In this document: one piece after another, positions 52,695 to 62,325 of the stretch
Layout: every line of letters starts with the position of its first letter
How positions within the stretch are numbered: position 1 is the stretch's first letter
NCBI GenBank assembly: GCA_033344915.1
Contig: JAWPML010000001.1
Location: forward strand, 1,732,369 to 1,796,368
Source of the DNA: Acidimicrobiales bacterium
Lineage (GTDB): Bacteria; Actinomycetota; Acidimicrobiia; Acidimicrobiales; Aldehydirespiratoraceae
Length of the DNA stretch: 64,000 bases
Direction of reading: 5' to 3'
Notes under the pieces: model-generated
Seen by the model: only the letters and a program-made list of their open reading frames with translations
Database searches by the model: none
Told to the model about the DNA's origin: nothing
Made by a program: the position numbers and the translations under genes

Positions 52695-53420
52695 TCAGGT
52701 CGCCGTCTGATCGAGGACGGCGACCGATCGCAGCCGCCGCTCCAGGTGATGCTCGAGGAGCGCGGTCGACAGCATGTCGACCTCACCCGTGGCCGCGCCG
52801 ACCTGCTCGTCGAGGACCCCGGCGAGACCGCCGCCGAGGATCCGCTGCATCAACGCCACGGCACCGGGGGTGATCGGCCGGCCGCGGCGGTGCTCGTGGC
52901 AGCGCACGCCGCCGTCGTCGAAGTCGAACGACTCCAACCCATCGGTCGATCCGCAGTCGACGCAGAGGTGGAGTTCGGGCTGGAGCCCCTCGTGGGCCAG
53001 CAGCTTCAGGAAGAACGCGGCCACGACGAGCGGCGAGTCCTTCTCGTTCAGCGTGCGCAGGGCCCGCACCAGCATGACGTGGAGCACCCGGTCAGGTTCA
53101 CGGTCCTGGGAGACCTGGTCGACGGCCTCGAGCACGGCCTCGGCGCGGGCGAAACGGTCCGGATCGTCACGCAGCGACCCGAACCGGTCGACGGTCTCGA
53201 CCTGGGTGATCGTGTCGAGGTCGCCCCGCCCGCGATAGAGCTGCACGGACACGTGGCTGAGCGGCTCGAGCCGGGCGCCGAACTTCGACTTGGTGCGGCG
53301 CACGCCCTTCGCGACGCCGCGGACCTTGCCGTGGTCGTGGGTGTGGAGGCTGATGATCCGGTCGGCCTCGCCGAGCTTCCACGATCGCAGCACGACGGCG
53401 TGATCGCGGTAGAGGGCCAT
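52695..53420 (-). CDS. recO: DNA repair protein RecO
   Basis: 241 residues. N-terminal OB fold (MALYRDHAVVLRSWKLGEADRIISLHTHDHGKVRGVAKGVRRTKSKFG), helical bundle, and a zinc-binding segment with CVDCGS and a later CHEH. RecO loads RecA on gapped DNA together with RecR. It is five bases downstream of uppS and 14 bases from the convergent lipoprotein gene. Confidence 0.93.
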   Translation of the reverse strand: MALYRDHAVVLRSWKLGEADRIISLHTHDHGKVRGVAKGVRRTKSKFGARLEPLSHVSVQLYRGRGDLDTITQVETVDRFGSLRDDPDRFARAEAVLEAVDQVSQDREPDRVLHVMLVRALRTLNEKDSPLVVAAFFLKLLAHEGLQPELHLCVDCGSTDGLESFDFDDGGVRCHEHRRGRPITPGAVALMQRILGGGLAGVLDEQVGAATGEVDMLSTALLEHHLERRLRSVAVLDQTAT

Positions 53421-53424
53421 CGTC

Positions 53425-54147
53425 TCAGGCCCCGTTGACGCCGCCGTAGCGACGCTCGCGTTCCTGGAAGTCGGCGATCGCCTCGAACAGCGCCTCGCGC
53501 CCGAACTCCGGCCAGGGCGTGTCGGTGAAGATCAGCTCGCTGTACGCCAGCTCCCACAGGAGGAAGTTGCTGATCCGGAACTCGCCGGAGGTGCGGATCA
53601 TGAGATCCGGGTCCGGCATCTCGTTGTCGTAGAGATGCTTCGCGATCGTCTTCTCGGTGATCTTCCCGGGTGAGATCCCGGACGCCGCGATCTCGCGTAC
53701 CGCGTCGACGATCTCGGCTCGGCCGCCATAGTTGAACGCGATCGTGAACGTCAGCTTGCGGTTGCCCCGGGTCAGCTCGATGGACTCGTCCATGCGCTTG
53801 ATGAGCCGCTTCGGCACTCGCCAGTCGCGCCGGCCGACGAAGCGGATGCGCACGCCCCGCTCGTGCAGCTCGTCGCGACGGCGTAGGAGGATCTCCTCGT
53901 TGAAGTTGATGAGGAAGCGGACCTCGTCCTTGGGCCGGCGCCAGTTCTCGGTGCTGAACGCGTAGACCGTCAACCATTCGACGCCGGCATCGAGGCACGC
54001 GTCGACGACCTCGAACAGCGAGTGTTCGCCGGCCTTGTGACCCTCGGTGCGGGGCAGACCCCGGGCCTGCGCCCATCGTCCGTTGCCGTCCATGACGCAC
54101 GCGATGTGGCGGGGGATCCGCGTCGGATCGAGATCGTCGGGAGACAC
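53425..54147 (-). CDS. uppS: isoprenyl transferase (undecaprenyl diphosphate synthase)
   Basis: 240 residues. Catalytic Asp20 in VMDGNGRWAQARGL, then GHKAGEHSLFEVV, VYAFSTENWRRP and DLMIRTSGEFRISNFLLWELAYSELIF. It elongates farnesyl or geranyl diphosphate with cis isoprene units to make the lipid carrier of the cell wall. Divergent to the DinG-type helicase gene. Confidence 0.95.
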   Translation of the reverse strand: MSPDDLDPTRIPRHIACVMDGNGRWAQARGLPRTEGHKAGEHSLFEVVDACLDAGVEWLTVYAFSTENWRRPKDEVRFLINFNEEILLRRRDELHERGVRIRFVGRRDWRVPKRLIKRMDESIELTRGNRKLTFTIAFNYGGRAEIVDAVREIAASGISPGKITEKTIAKHLYDNEMPDPDLMIRTSGEFRISNFLLWELAYSELIFTDTPWPEFGREALFEAIADFQERERRYGGVNGA

Positions 54148-54209
54148 CCCGCGAACCTATCGGGAGAGAACCGAGAACGAAGGGACGCACGGATAGGCTC
54201 CGCAGCCAC

Positions 54210-56120
54210 GTGACGGAAGAACCGGTGGACCTGGCCGAGCAGACGCTCGCGACGCTCGACGAGGTGACCGTGGCGCTCCCGGGCGGAGGCGAGCGCCGCG
54301 ACGGACAGCGGGACATGGCCGCCGCGGTGGCCGCCGCGATCGCCGACAACGGCCATGTCGTCGTGCAGGCCGGAACGGGCACAGGCAAGTCCCTCGCCTA
54401 CCTCGTGCCGCTGGCGTTGTCGGGGAAGACGGCGATCGTGGCCACGGCCACCAAGGCGTTGCAGGACCAGCTCGCCGGGAAGGACCTTCCGTTCCTCGCC
54501 GACCACATCCCGGGCGGCATCGACTACGCCGTCCTCAAGGGCCGCTCCAACTATCTCTGCCTGCAGCGCCTGGACGAAGCGGAAGCGGACGACCGTCTCG
54601 GGCTCGAACTCGACGACGAGAAGACGTCGCCATCGCTCGACAGCGACCTCCTCGATCGCCTCCGCGTGTTCGCCGCATCGACCGAGACCGGCGACCGCAC
54701 CGAACTTCCCGACATCGACGACCGCACCTGGCGCCTCGTCAGCGTCGGCCGCGACGAGTGCCCCGGCGCGAACCGCTGTCCGGCCGGCGACGACTGTCTC
54801 GCCGAACGGGCCCGCCGCAAGGCCGCCGCCGCGGACGTGATCGTCGTGAACCTCCACCTCTACGCGATCGAGGTGATGGTCGAGGGCATCCTCCCCGAGC
54901 ACGACCTCGTCGTCATCGACGAGGCCCACCAGCTCGAGGACATCGTGTCGGAGGCCGCGGGCCGCACGATCAGCCCGGCCCGTCTGCAGGCCGCGGCACG
55001 CGCCGCGAGCACCGTGCTGGCCGATCGCGACGCGCCGGTCGGCGTGGAGGAGGCGGCCACGCTGCTCCACGCGCTGCTCGAGCCGCGGGTCGGCGATCGG
55101 CTCACCGAGGGGCTCGACGACGAGTCCGGCGCGACGCTCGATGTCGTCCGCGGGCGCGTGGATGCGCTCCTCAACGCCCTGCGGGCCGTGCCGAAGGACG
55201 CGCCGGCGGACACCGCGGCGAAGGCCCTCCGGGCGCGCCAGACGATCACCTCGCTGCTCGACGACATCGACTACGTCCGCTGGCCGATCGACACCGAGGT
55301 GCTCTGGGTCGACGGACCGCCGAACAACCCGGCGCTGCGGTCGACCCCGGTCGCGGTCGACGCCCTCCTGGCCGAGAACCTGTGGGCGAAGCGCAGCGGG
55401 GTGCTCACCTCGGCCACCCTGCCGGGCAAGACGGCCGCACAGCTCGGCCTCCCGGGTTCGACGCCGACGCTCGATGTCGGCAGCCCGTTCGACTACGAGA
55501 AGAACGCCCTGCTCTACTGCCCCACCGATCTGCCCGACCCGCGCGCCGAAGGCCATCGCGAGGCCCGGCAGGCCGAGTTGGAAGCCCTCATCGTCGCCGC
55601 CGGCGGCCGCACCCTCGCCCTGTTCACCAGCTGGGCGGCGATGCGCGACGCCGCCGAACATCTCGACGGGCGCCTGCCCTGGAAGGTCCTGGTCCAGGGC
55701 GAAGGGTCGAAGATGGCCCTGCTGGATTCGTTCGTCGAGGATCCCGAGGCGTGCCTGTTCGCGACGATGTCGTTCTGGCAGGGCGTGGACGTGCCCGGCT
55801 CGACCTGCAACCTCGTCGTGATCGACAAGCTGCCGTTCCCCCGCCCCGACGACCCGGTGCTACAGGCCCGTCGTGAACGGGCGGGATCCGCCGCCTTCCG
55901 GGTGATCGACCTGCCCCGGGCGGCCACGCTGCTCGCGCAGGGGGCCGGCCGGCTGATCCGCTCCGCCACCGACCGCGGGGTGGTCGCGGTGCTCGATCCA
56001 CGGCTGGCAACGTCACGTTCGTATCGCTGGGATCTCATCAACGCGCTTCCCCCCATGCGGCGCACCAAGGACCGGGCCGAGGCCGAGGCCCTGCTGCGCG
56101 AGCTCCGCGACGCGGACTGA
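54210..56120 (+). CDS. dinG: ATP-dependent DNA helicase of the DinG/XPD type
   Basis: 636 residues from a GTG. Walker A QAGTGTGKSLAY, then four Cys in the XPD-like iron-sulfur position (SNYLCLQRL, DECPGANRCPAGDDC), motif II VVIDEAHQLEDI, and the C-terminal motifs SFWQGVDVPGSTCNLVVIDKLPFPRP and LAQGAGRLIRSATDRGVVAVLDPR. It is a 5'-3' superfamily 2 helicase for repair and R-loop removal, without the exonuclease domain of some Gram-positive relatives. Confidence 0.9.
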   Translation: MTEEPVDLAEQTLATLDEVTVALPGGGERRDGQRDMAAAVAAAIADNGHVVVQAGTGTGKSLAYLVPLALSGKTAIVATATKALQDQLAGKDLPFLADHIPGGIDYAVLKGRSNYLCLQRLDEAEADDRLGLELDDEKTSPSLDSDLLDRLRVFAASTETGDRTELPDIDDRTWRLVSVGRDECPGANRCPAGDDCLAERARRKAAAADVIVVNLHLYAIEVMVEGILPEHDLVVIDEAHQLEDIVSEAAGRTISPARLQAAARAASTVLADRDAPVGVEEAATLLHALLEPRVGDRLTEGLDDESGATLDVVRGRVDALLNALRAVPKDAPADTAAKALRARQTITSLLDDIDYVRWPIDTEVLWVDGPPNNPALRSTPVAVDALLAENLWAKRSGVLTSATLPGKTAAQLGLPGSTPTLDVGSPFDYEKNALLYCPTDLPDPRAEGHREARQAELEALIVAAGGRTLALFTSWAAMRDAAEHLDGRLPWKVLVQGEGSKMALLDSFVEDPEACLFATMSFWQGVDVPGSTCNLVVIDKLPFPRPDDPVLQARRERAGSAAFRVIDLPRAATLLAQGAGRLIRSATDRGVVAVLDPRLATSRSYRWDLINALPPMRRTKDRAEAEALLRELRDAD

Positions 56121-56161
56121 TCCCGCTCAACCCCTCGGACCGGCGTGCCGATCCAACCCAG

Positions 56162-56626
56162 GTGACCCGACGTACGCGTCCCCACCCCGCGCGCCGCGCC
56201 CGCCGTGTCGTCGGCGCGTCCGCGATCGGGGCGTACGCGGGACTGCTGGTCGTCGTCGGCTGGGCGCAGCGCGGCACCGAGGACCAGGCCACCCCGCCTC
56301 CTCCTCCGCCGGACGGGCCGACGACGACGATCGCCGGTGTCCAGCGGGTCGACATGCGGGCCACGGCGACCTTCTCGCCGACCGGGTCGGTCGCCACGAC
56401 GACCTCGCTGGCCCCGGTCCGGCTGACCCCACCGCCACCGCCCCCGAGTGTCGTCGTCACTACCACCGTGGCACCGCCGCCGACCGCCCCACCCACGACC
56501 GCGCCTCCCAGCACCACGGCCGCACCGACCACGACCGTCGCGCCGACGACCACCGCGCCGCCGGCCACGACTGCGCCGCCGACGACGGTGCCGCCGACCA
56601 CGTCCATTCCGACCAATGCCAGCTGA
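56162..56626 (+). CDS. membrane-anchored Pro/Thr-rich protein
   Basis: 154 residues from a GTG. A basic N-terminus, one hydrophobic helix (VVGASAIGAYAGLLVVVGWA), and a long extracytoplasmic tail of Pro and Thr repeats (PPTTAPPSTTAAPTTTVAP ...). No globular domain. It overlaps the ApbE gene by 11 bases and may be an exported partner or spacer; function unknown. Confidence 0.6.
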   Translation: MTRRTRPHPARRARRVVGASAIGAYAGLLVVVGWAQRGTEDQATPPPPPPDGPTTTIAGVQRVDMRATATFSPTGSVATTTSLAPVRLTPPPPPPSVVVTTTVAPPPTAPPTTAPPSTTAAPTTTVAPTTTAPPATTAPPTTVPPTTSIPTNAS

Positions 56627-57506
56627 CCTGATCGTCTCCGGACGCGAGCGTCGGGCCGTCGGTCGAGCGATGGGCTCCGACTATCTGGTGGTCGTGCACG
56701 AGCGCGACGCCGGACTCGTCGCCGACGTGCGGGTCGAGCTCGCCGGTCTCGAGCAACGGTGGAGCCGCTTCCTCGCGGACTCCGAGATCTCGATGCTGAA
56801 CCGGGCCGAGGGGCGCCCCGTGATCGTGTCGCCGGAGACGTTCGCCGTCGTGGCCGACGCCGTCGAGGGTTCCCGGGCGACCCAGGGCCGCTTCGACCCC
56901 ACCGTGCACGACGCGCTCGTGGGGCTCGGTTACGACCGCACGTTCGAGCAGATCGCGGACATCGACGGGATCGAGGCAGCCGCCGGTACCCCGACCGCCG
57001 CGCCCGGCGTCGCCGCGATCCGACTCGACGAGCAGCTACACGCCATCACCCTGCCACGCGGTGTGCGGCTCGATCTCGGGGGGATCGGCAAGGGCGCGGC
57101 CGCCGACCTTCTCTGTGACCGCCTGATCGAGCGCGGGGCGCGCGGTGCGGCCGTGTCGATCGGTGGCGACACCCGGGTCCGGGGCGAGAGCCCCTCCGGT
57201 GGAACCTGGCGAGCCACCCACGAGGGCGAACCGCTGGACCTGCCGCCGCTCGTCGACGGGGGCGTCTGCACGAGCGCCATCACCAAGCGGCGCTGGCAGG
57301 TCGGCGGAGCCACCCACCACCATCTCGTCGACCCCCGCTCGGGCGAATCGCTCGACCCGACGATCGACTCCGTCACCGTCGTCGGCGCCACGGCCGCGCA
57401 GGCCGAGGTCCTCGCCAAGGCGGCGATGGTCGCCGGGCGGGCGGCGCCGGCCCTGCTCGCGGGATTCGGTGTCGCCGCCGTGATCCGCTGGGCCACGAAC
57501 CACTGA
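56616..57506 (+). CDS. apbE: FAD:protein FMN transferase (ApbE family)
   Basis: 296 residues. GSDYLVVVHERD and the later EQRWSRFLADSEISMLNRAEG opening, GRFDPTVHDALVGLGYDRTF, RLDLGGIGKGAAADLLCDRL, and VDGGVCTSAITKRRWQVGG ... HHLVDPRSGESLD are ApbE signatures. It attaches FMN to Thr/Ser of membrane flavoproteins. The next gene encodes a ferric-reductase-like membrane protein, which makes a small electron-transfer cluster likely. Confidence 0.88.
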   Translation: MPADLIVSGRERRAVGRAMGSDYLVVVHERDAGLVADVRVELAGLEQRWSRFLADSEISMLNRAEGRPVIVSPETFAVVADAVEGSRATQGRFDPTVHDALVGLGYDRTFEQIADIDGIEAAAGTPTAAPGVAAIRLDEQLHAITLPRGVRLDLGGIGKGAAADLLCDRLIERGARGAAVSIGGDTRVRGESPSGGTWRATHEGEPLDLPPLVDGGVCTSAITKRRWQVGGATHHHLVDPRSGESLDPTIDSVTVVGATAAQAEVLAKAAMVAGRAAPALLAGFGVAAVIRWATNH

Positions 57507-57563
57507 CCCGGCTTCCTCGGGCAATTCCTCGCATTCCCACGGTTCGTGCCGACGGGAGACGCC

Positions 57564-58751
57564 GTGAGTGAACAAGTGTGGTGGTACGCCACCCGCGCTG
57601 CCGGGATGATGACCTGGACGACAGCGACCGCGTCGGTCGTTTTCGGCCTCCTGCTGTCGACGAAGAAGATCCGCGCCCGCACGGGCCCGTGGTTCCTCGA
57701 CCTCCATCGTTTCCTCGGCGGGGTCTCGGTCGTCTTCCTGATCGCCCACATCCTCACGCTCTGGGCCGACGGCTATGTCGACTTCGGCCCCCGTGAGCTC
57801 TTCGTCCCGGGCGCGAGCGAATGGAAGCCCGAGGCGATCGCCTGGGGCATCATCGCCGCGTATCTCATCATCGCGGTCGAGGTGACGTCCCTGCTGCGGG
57901 CGCGCGTCAACACCACGGTCTGGCGGGTGATCCACTTCTCGTCGTTCGCCGCGATGATCGGCGGCAGCTATCACGCCTTCCTGGCCGGCAGCGATGTCGA
58001 CAACCCGGTCACGTGGGCCATCGCCGGCATCGGTTCCCTCCTCGTCATGGGGCTGGTCTCGATGCGGCTCCAACGCCAGGATCCGGACGAGGCCGGCTCG
58101 GCTCGCCTCGCCGACAATCGCGCCATCCTCGAGGAGATGCGCCAGCGGCTCCAGGACCTTCCCGTCCCCGAGACGACCCCGCAGCCTCAGATCAGCAGCC
58201 CCGGTCCATCGGGCGCGCTGCCCCGCCGGGCGCCGGTTTCCGAAGCCCTGCCCGGCATCGAACACTCGACGCCGGGCACCCCGGGCGAGCCCGTCGGCTT
58301 CTCCGAGGATCCGTTCGCCGCGGTGCCGCTCAGCGGCGCCGACCCGCAGCTCGGCACCTGGGCCAGCCCCTCGACCGCCGACCCGTTCCTCGCTCGAGAA
58401 GCGGGGTGGGACGACGGCGCCGATCTCTTCGACGACGGGCCGCAGGACACGCCGACCCCGGACCTCTTCGCCACGGTCATGCCCGACGATCCGTTCGGCG
58501 ACATGTCCGGCAATCCGTTCGACCCCGTCGAACCCACGCCGACGGCGATCCACGCCCCCACGCCGGCCCCTGCGCCGGCGCCCGCGCCGCAGCCGGTCGC
58601 CAGCGCCGGTGGCCCTCCGCCGTTGCCGACCGCGATCGACCCGGTCACCGGCGAACCGGACGAGGCCGCCTACACCGCCTGGCTCAAGGACTGGCTGGCG
58701 TACGCGGAGCGGTACGGCGACGAAGCGCCGGACGACCCGTCGCGTCAGTAG
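57564..58751 (+). CDS. ferric reductase-like transmembrane protein
   Basis: 395 residues from a GTG with GGGAG upstream. Six hydrophobic helices hold paired haem-ligand histidines (FLDLHRFLGG, FLIAHILTLW, VWRVIHFSSFAAMIGGSYHAF), as in ferric reductase-like/MsrQ proteins. The C-terminal 170 residues are a Pro/Asp-rich cytoplasmic tail. It probably moves electrons across the membrane together with an ApbE-flavinylated partner. The last 7 bases overlap the era gene, tail to tail. Confidence 0.8.
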   Translation: MSEQVWWYATRAAGMMTWTTATASVVFGLLLSTKKIRARTGPWFLDLHRFLGGVSVVFLIAHILTLWADGYVDFGPRELFVPGASEWKPEAIAWGIIAAYLIIAVEVTSLLRARVNTTVWRVIHFSSFAAMIGGSYHAFLAGSDVDNPVTWAIAGIGSLLVMGLVSMRLQRQDPDEAGSARLADNRAILEEMRQRLQDLPVPETTPQPQISSPGPSGALPRRAPVSEALPGIEHSTPGTPGEPVGFSEDPFAAVPLSGADPQLGTWASPSTADPFLAREAGWDDGADLFDDGPQDTPTPDLFATVMPDDPFGDMSGNPFDPVEPTPTAIHAPTPAPAPAPAPQPVASAGGPPPLPTAIDPVTGEPDEAAYTAWLKDWLAYAERYGDEAPDDPSRQ

Positions 58752-59590
58752 CCGAGGCGCTCCACCGAGTGCGCCTGGTGCTGCCAGTTCTTCTCGACCT
58801 TCACGAAGAGCTCCAGATAGACCTCCTCGGGGAGCTGGGCTCGCACCGCGATGCCGACCTGCTTGAGGTTCTCCCCCTTCTTCCCGATCACGATGCCCTT
58901 CTGTGAGTCGCGCTCGACGATGATCTCGCAGCGCACGCGGGGCCATTCCCACTCGGTCACCCGTGTGGCGATCGAGTGCGGGAGCTCCTCACGGGTCACG
59001 GCGAGGAGCTGCTCACGCACGAGCTCGGCCACCCAGAAGGCGTCGGGGACGTCGGTGATCACGTCGTCCGGGTAGAACTGCGGCCCTTCGGGCATCCGCT
59101 CGCGGAGATGGTCGACGAGTGCATCGACTCCCTCGCCGGTGGTGCCCGAGACCGGGAACCACGCCTCGGCGTCGAGATGCGAGGTCGCCTGGAGTTGGGC
59201 GAGCACCTGATCGGGTGATGCCAAGTCCGCCTTGGTGACGACGACGACCGTATCGGCCGGCAGTCGCTCGGCGATGTACGCATCGCCCCGCCCGTAGGGT
59301 GCGGTCGCGTCGAGGACGAAGCAGACCACATCGACCTCCGCGGTCGCCTGGTTCGCCGTCGCGTTGAGGCTCGTGCCCAACGCGGTCCGCGGCTTGTGGA
59401 TCCCGGGGGTGTCCACGAAGACGAGCTGGGTGTCCGGCGTGGTCAGCACCCCGCGGACCTGGGTGCGCGTCGTCTGCGGCTTGTCCGAGACGATGGACAC
59501 CTTGTGGCCGAGGATCCGGTTCAGCAGTGTCGACTTTCCGGCGTTGGGTCGGCCGACGAGGGTGACGAAACCCGACCGGTGCTCAGCCAT
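58745..59590 (-). CDS. era: GTPase Era
   Basis: 281 residues. G1 GRPNAGKST (13-21), G2 TTRTQVRG, G3 DTPGIHKP, G4 TKADL, then the KH domain (RCEIIVERDSQKGIVIGKKGENLKQVG). It binds the 3' end of 16S rRNA in 30S assembly. The start at 59590 overlaps the end of the corC-like gene by eight bases. Confidence 0.95.
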   Translation of the reverse strand: MAEHRSGFVTLVGRPNAGKSTLLNRILGHKVSIVSDKPQTTRTQVRGVLTTPDTQLVFVDTPGIHKPRTALGTSLNATANQATAEVDVVCFVLDATAPYGRGDAYIAERLPADTVVVVTKADLASPDQVLAQLQATSHLDAEAWFPVSGTTGEGVDALVDHLRERMPEGPQFYPDDVITDVPDAFWVAELVREQLLAVTREELPHSIATRVTEWEWPRVRCEIIVERDSQKGIVIGKKGENLKQVGIAVRAQLPEEVYLELFVKVEKNWQHQAHSVERLGY

Positions 59591-60848
59591 CGGCCGGCAC
59601 CTCCTGCTCCACCGGGGTGAGGCGCACGCGGGTGATCCGGCGGCCCTCCATGCGCTCGACCCGGAGGCGCACGCCACCCTCCTCGATCGACTCGCCCACC
59701 GCCGGCACGTGTCCCAGCGTGTTGAAGATGAGGCCACCCACCGTGTCCCAGTCGCCCTCTTCGATCTGTGACGCCACGAGGGCGTTGAGCTGGTCGACGG
59801 GCATGCGCCCGTGGACGAGCGCCTCCCCTCCGGCCAGCGGTTCGAGCAGCGGCTCTTCCACGTCGTACTCGTCGACGATCTCCCCCACGAGCTCCTCGAC
59901 GACGTCCTCGAGCGTCACGAGCCCGGCGGTCCCCCCGTATTCGTCCACGACGACCGCCAAGTGGTGGCGGCCGGACTGCATCTCCCGGAGCAGCACGTCG
60001 GCATGCTTGGTCTCGGGCACGAAACGGGCGCGGCGCATCAGCGAGCGGGCAGGACGATCCCCCTTGCCGGCCCGTTCGGAGCGGGTGAGGTCCTTCACCA
60101 GGCAGACCCCGACGATGTCGTCGACCCCGGTGCCACAGACCGGGAGGCGGCTCAACCCCTTCTCGATGGCGAGGTCGAGCACTTCGGTGATCGTGCTCGA
60201 CGCGTCGGCGGTGATCATGTCGGGGCGGGGCACCATGACCTCGCGCACGATCGTGTCCCCGAGGGCGAACACCGACTCGATCAGCTCGCGTTCCTCGTCC
60301 TCGATCGCCGCGCCGGCCGCCGCCGCGCCGGTCAGCGCGATCAGCTCGTCCTCGGTGATCACCGGCGGGCGGGCCGGGCCGGGCAGCAGCACGTTCGAGA
60401 CGCCGTTGAGGAGTCGGCTGGCCCAGCGCAGCGGCGCGATGACCAGCACGACGCGCACGATCGGTGCCGCCCGCCGCGCCGCGACGTCGGGATTCTGGAG
60501 CGCCCAGGTGCGCGGCATCGCTTCCGCGAACACGTAGAGCACGATCACTTCCGCGGCGACCGCGAGCGCGACCCACGCGGGACCGACTCGATCGAGGACG
60601 ATGACCGTGACCACCGCGGCGGCGATCAGGTGGAACACCACCCGCAGCAACAGCAGCGGCGCCAGGGTGGCCTCGCGATCGGCCAGGAGGTCAGCCAGCG
60701 CGCTCCTGCCCTCCGGATGTTCGGCTGCGAGCGATTCGGCGCGGGCCCGGCTGATCCGCGTGAGCGCGGTCTCCGCCGCCGCGACCAGCGCCGCGAAGAC
60801 GGTGACCAGGGCGACTGTCACGAGACCGAGCAGGAGGCCGCCGGTCAT
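59583..60848 (-). CDS. HlyC/CorC-family membrane protein with CBS domains
   Basis: 421 residues. A DUF21/CNNM-like membrane part (LLGLVTVALVTVFAALVAAAETAL, LLLRVVFHLIAAAVVTVIVLD), then a CBS pair (VMVPRPDMITADASSTITEVLDLAIEKGLSRLPV and RFVPETKHADVLLREMQSGRHHLAVVVDEYGGTAGLVTLEDVVEELVG) and the CorC_HlyC C-terminal domain. It is likely involved in Mg/Co ion balance and is a standard neighbour of ybeY and era. Confidence 0.92.
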   Translation of the reverse strand: MTGGLLLGLVTVALVTVFAALVAAAETALTRISRARAESLAAEHPEGRSALADLLADREATLAPLLLLRVVFHLIAAAVVTVIVLDRVGPAWVALAVAAEVIVLYVFAEAMPRTWALQNPDVAARRAAPIVRVVLVIAPLRWASRLLNGVSNVLLPGPARPPVITEDELIALTGAAAAGAAIEDEERELIESVFALGDTIVREVMVPRPDMITADASSTITEVLDLAIEKGLSRLPVCGTGVDDIVGVCLVKDLTRSERAGKGDRPARSLMRRARFVPETKHADVLLREMQSGRHHLAVVVDEYGGTAGLVTLEDVVEELVGEIVDEYDVEEPLLEPLAGGEALVHGRMPVDQLNALVASQIEEGDWDTVGGLIFNTLGHVPAVGESIEEGGVRLRVERMEGRRITRVRLTPVEQEVPADG

Positions 60849-61345
60849 GCCCGTCGTCCGGTCCGGTGGTGGCGGTCGAGCAGGCGCTGCTCCTCGGCCT
60901 GCATGGCGACCGTCTCGTCGGGCGCCGCGTGGTCGTGCCCGAGGACGTGGAGCACGCCGTGCACGATCAGCAGCGCCAGTTCGTCCTCCGTCGTGCCGCG
61001 ATGACCGCGCTCGCCGGCGTGGTCCCCGGCCTGACGGGCGGCGTACGCGGGACAGACGACAATGTCGCCCAGCAGGATCTCGCCGGGCAGGACCTCGCCT
61101 GCCGGGGCTTCGCCGGCGCCCGCGTCGAGCGGGAACGACAGCACGTCCGTCGGCCGGTCCTCGCCCATGTGGTCGCGGTTGAGCGCCGTCATCTCGGTCT
61201 CGTCGACGAAGAGCAGGTTCAGCTCGCCGGTGTCGACGCCGCAGGAGACGAGCGCGTCGCGGCTCAGGGACTGCCAGCGGGGGAGGTCGATCGCGATGTC
61301 GGACTGTTCGTCCACGGCCACGACCACCGGCCCCTCGTCAGTCAT
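60845..61345 (-). CDS. ybeY: endoribonuclease YbeY
   Basis: 166 residues. Zinc site HGVLHVLGHDH (His129, His133, His139) and the typical ELNLLFVDETEMTALNRDHMGEDRPTDVLSFPLD. It matures the 3' end of 16S rRNA. It overlaps the phoH gene before it by eight bases and corC after it by four. Confidence 0.95.
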   Translation of the reverse strand: MTDEGPVVVAVDEQSDIAIDLPRWQSLSRDALVSCGVDTGELNLLFVDETEMTALNRDHMGEDRPTDVLSFPLDAGAGEAPAGEVLPGEILLGDIVVCPAYAARQAGDHAGERGHRGTTEDELALLIVHGVLHVLGHDHAAPDETVAMQAEEQRLLDRHHRTGRRA

Positions 61346-62288
61346 CCACGGCGGCCTTCTCGTAGGCGTCGACGATGTCCTGCACGATCCGGTGGCGCAC
61401 GACGTCGCGTCCCGTCAGCCGCACGAACCCGATCCCGTCGATGCGACCGAGGATGGGTTCGAGGCCGTCGAGACCGCTGCGACCGGTCTGCACGTCGACC
61501 TGGGTGATGTCGCCCGTGACCACCGCCTTCGAACCGAAGCCGATGCGGGTGAGGAACATCTTCATCTGCTCGGGCGTGGTGTTCTGCGCCTCGTCCAGGA
61601 TGATGAACGACGAGTTCAACGTGCGTCCCCGCATGAAGGCGAGCGGGGCGACCTCGACCACGCCGCGTTCCATGAGGCGCTCGACGCCGTCGGTGCCGAC
61701 CATGTCGTGCAGGGCGTCGTAGAGCGGACGCAGGTAGGGGTCGACCTTCGCCATCAGGTCCCCGGGCAGGAAGCCGAGCCGTTCACCGGCCTCGACCGCG
61801 GGGCGGGTGAGGATGATGCGCTCCACCGAGCCCGACTGGAGCGCAGCGCACGCCATGGCGACGGCGAGCCACGACTTGCCGGTGCCGGCCGGGCCGATGC
61901 CGAAGGTCACGACATTGCTGTCGATGGCCTCCACATAGGTCTTCTGGCCGCTCGACTTCGGCCGGATGATCTTGCCCCGGTCGGCACGGAGGATCTCGTG
62001 GGTGAGTACCGAGGACGGCTTCTCGTCACGGCGGACCATGTCGATCGTGCGGTCGAGCGAGCGCTCGTCCAGCCGCTGTCCCTTCTCGGCGAGCACGACC
62101 AGTTCCTCGAAGAGCGTCTGCACCACGGAGGCGGACGGCCCGGACAGGTGCACCTCGTTGCCCCGCACCGTCATCTCGGTGTCGGGGAAGGCTTCCTCGA
62201 CGCGACGCAGGTGGCGGTCGTGTTCACCCAGCAGCGCGCCCATCAGATGGTTGCCCGGGATTCGGATGGTGATCGGCGTGTCGCTCAT
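61338..62288 (-). CDS. phoH: PhoH family ATPase
   Basis: 316 residues. Walker A GIGPAGTGKSWLAVAMA, the conserved TRPAVEAGERLGFLPGDLMAKVDPYLRPLYDAL, Walker B FIILDEAQNTTPEQMKMFLTRIGFGS and TGDITQVD. It is a predicted RNA-associated ATPase that acts beside YbeY. The start at 62288 is chosen; the longer frame upstream runs into the divergent gene. Confidence 0.95.
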   Translation of the reverse strand: MSDTPITIRIPGNHLMGALLGEHDRHLRRVEEAFPDTEMTVRGNEVHLSGPSASVVQTLFEELVVLAEKGQRLDERSLDRTIDMVRRDEKPSSVLTHEILRADRGKIIRPKSSGQKTYVEAIDSNVVTFGIGPAGTGKSWLAVAMACAALQSGSVERIILTRPAVEAGERLGFLPGDLMAKVDPYLRPLYDALHDMVGTDGVERLMERGVVEVAPLAFMRGRTLNSSFIILDEAQNTTPEQMKMFLTRIGFGSKAVVTGDITQVDVQTGRSGLDGLEPILGRIDGIGFVRLTGRDVVRHRIVQDIVDAYEKAAVDD

Positions 62289-62325
62289 GGGTTCACCCGA
62301 AAGGGTACCGGTACCCTCGACGGTC

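Noticed and set aside
56162-56626. Shadow frames with Gly/Val repeats opposite the Pro/Thr-rich gene
   Set aside because: They only reflect the low-complexity repeats of the real gene.
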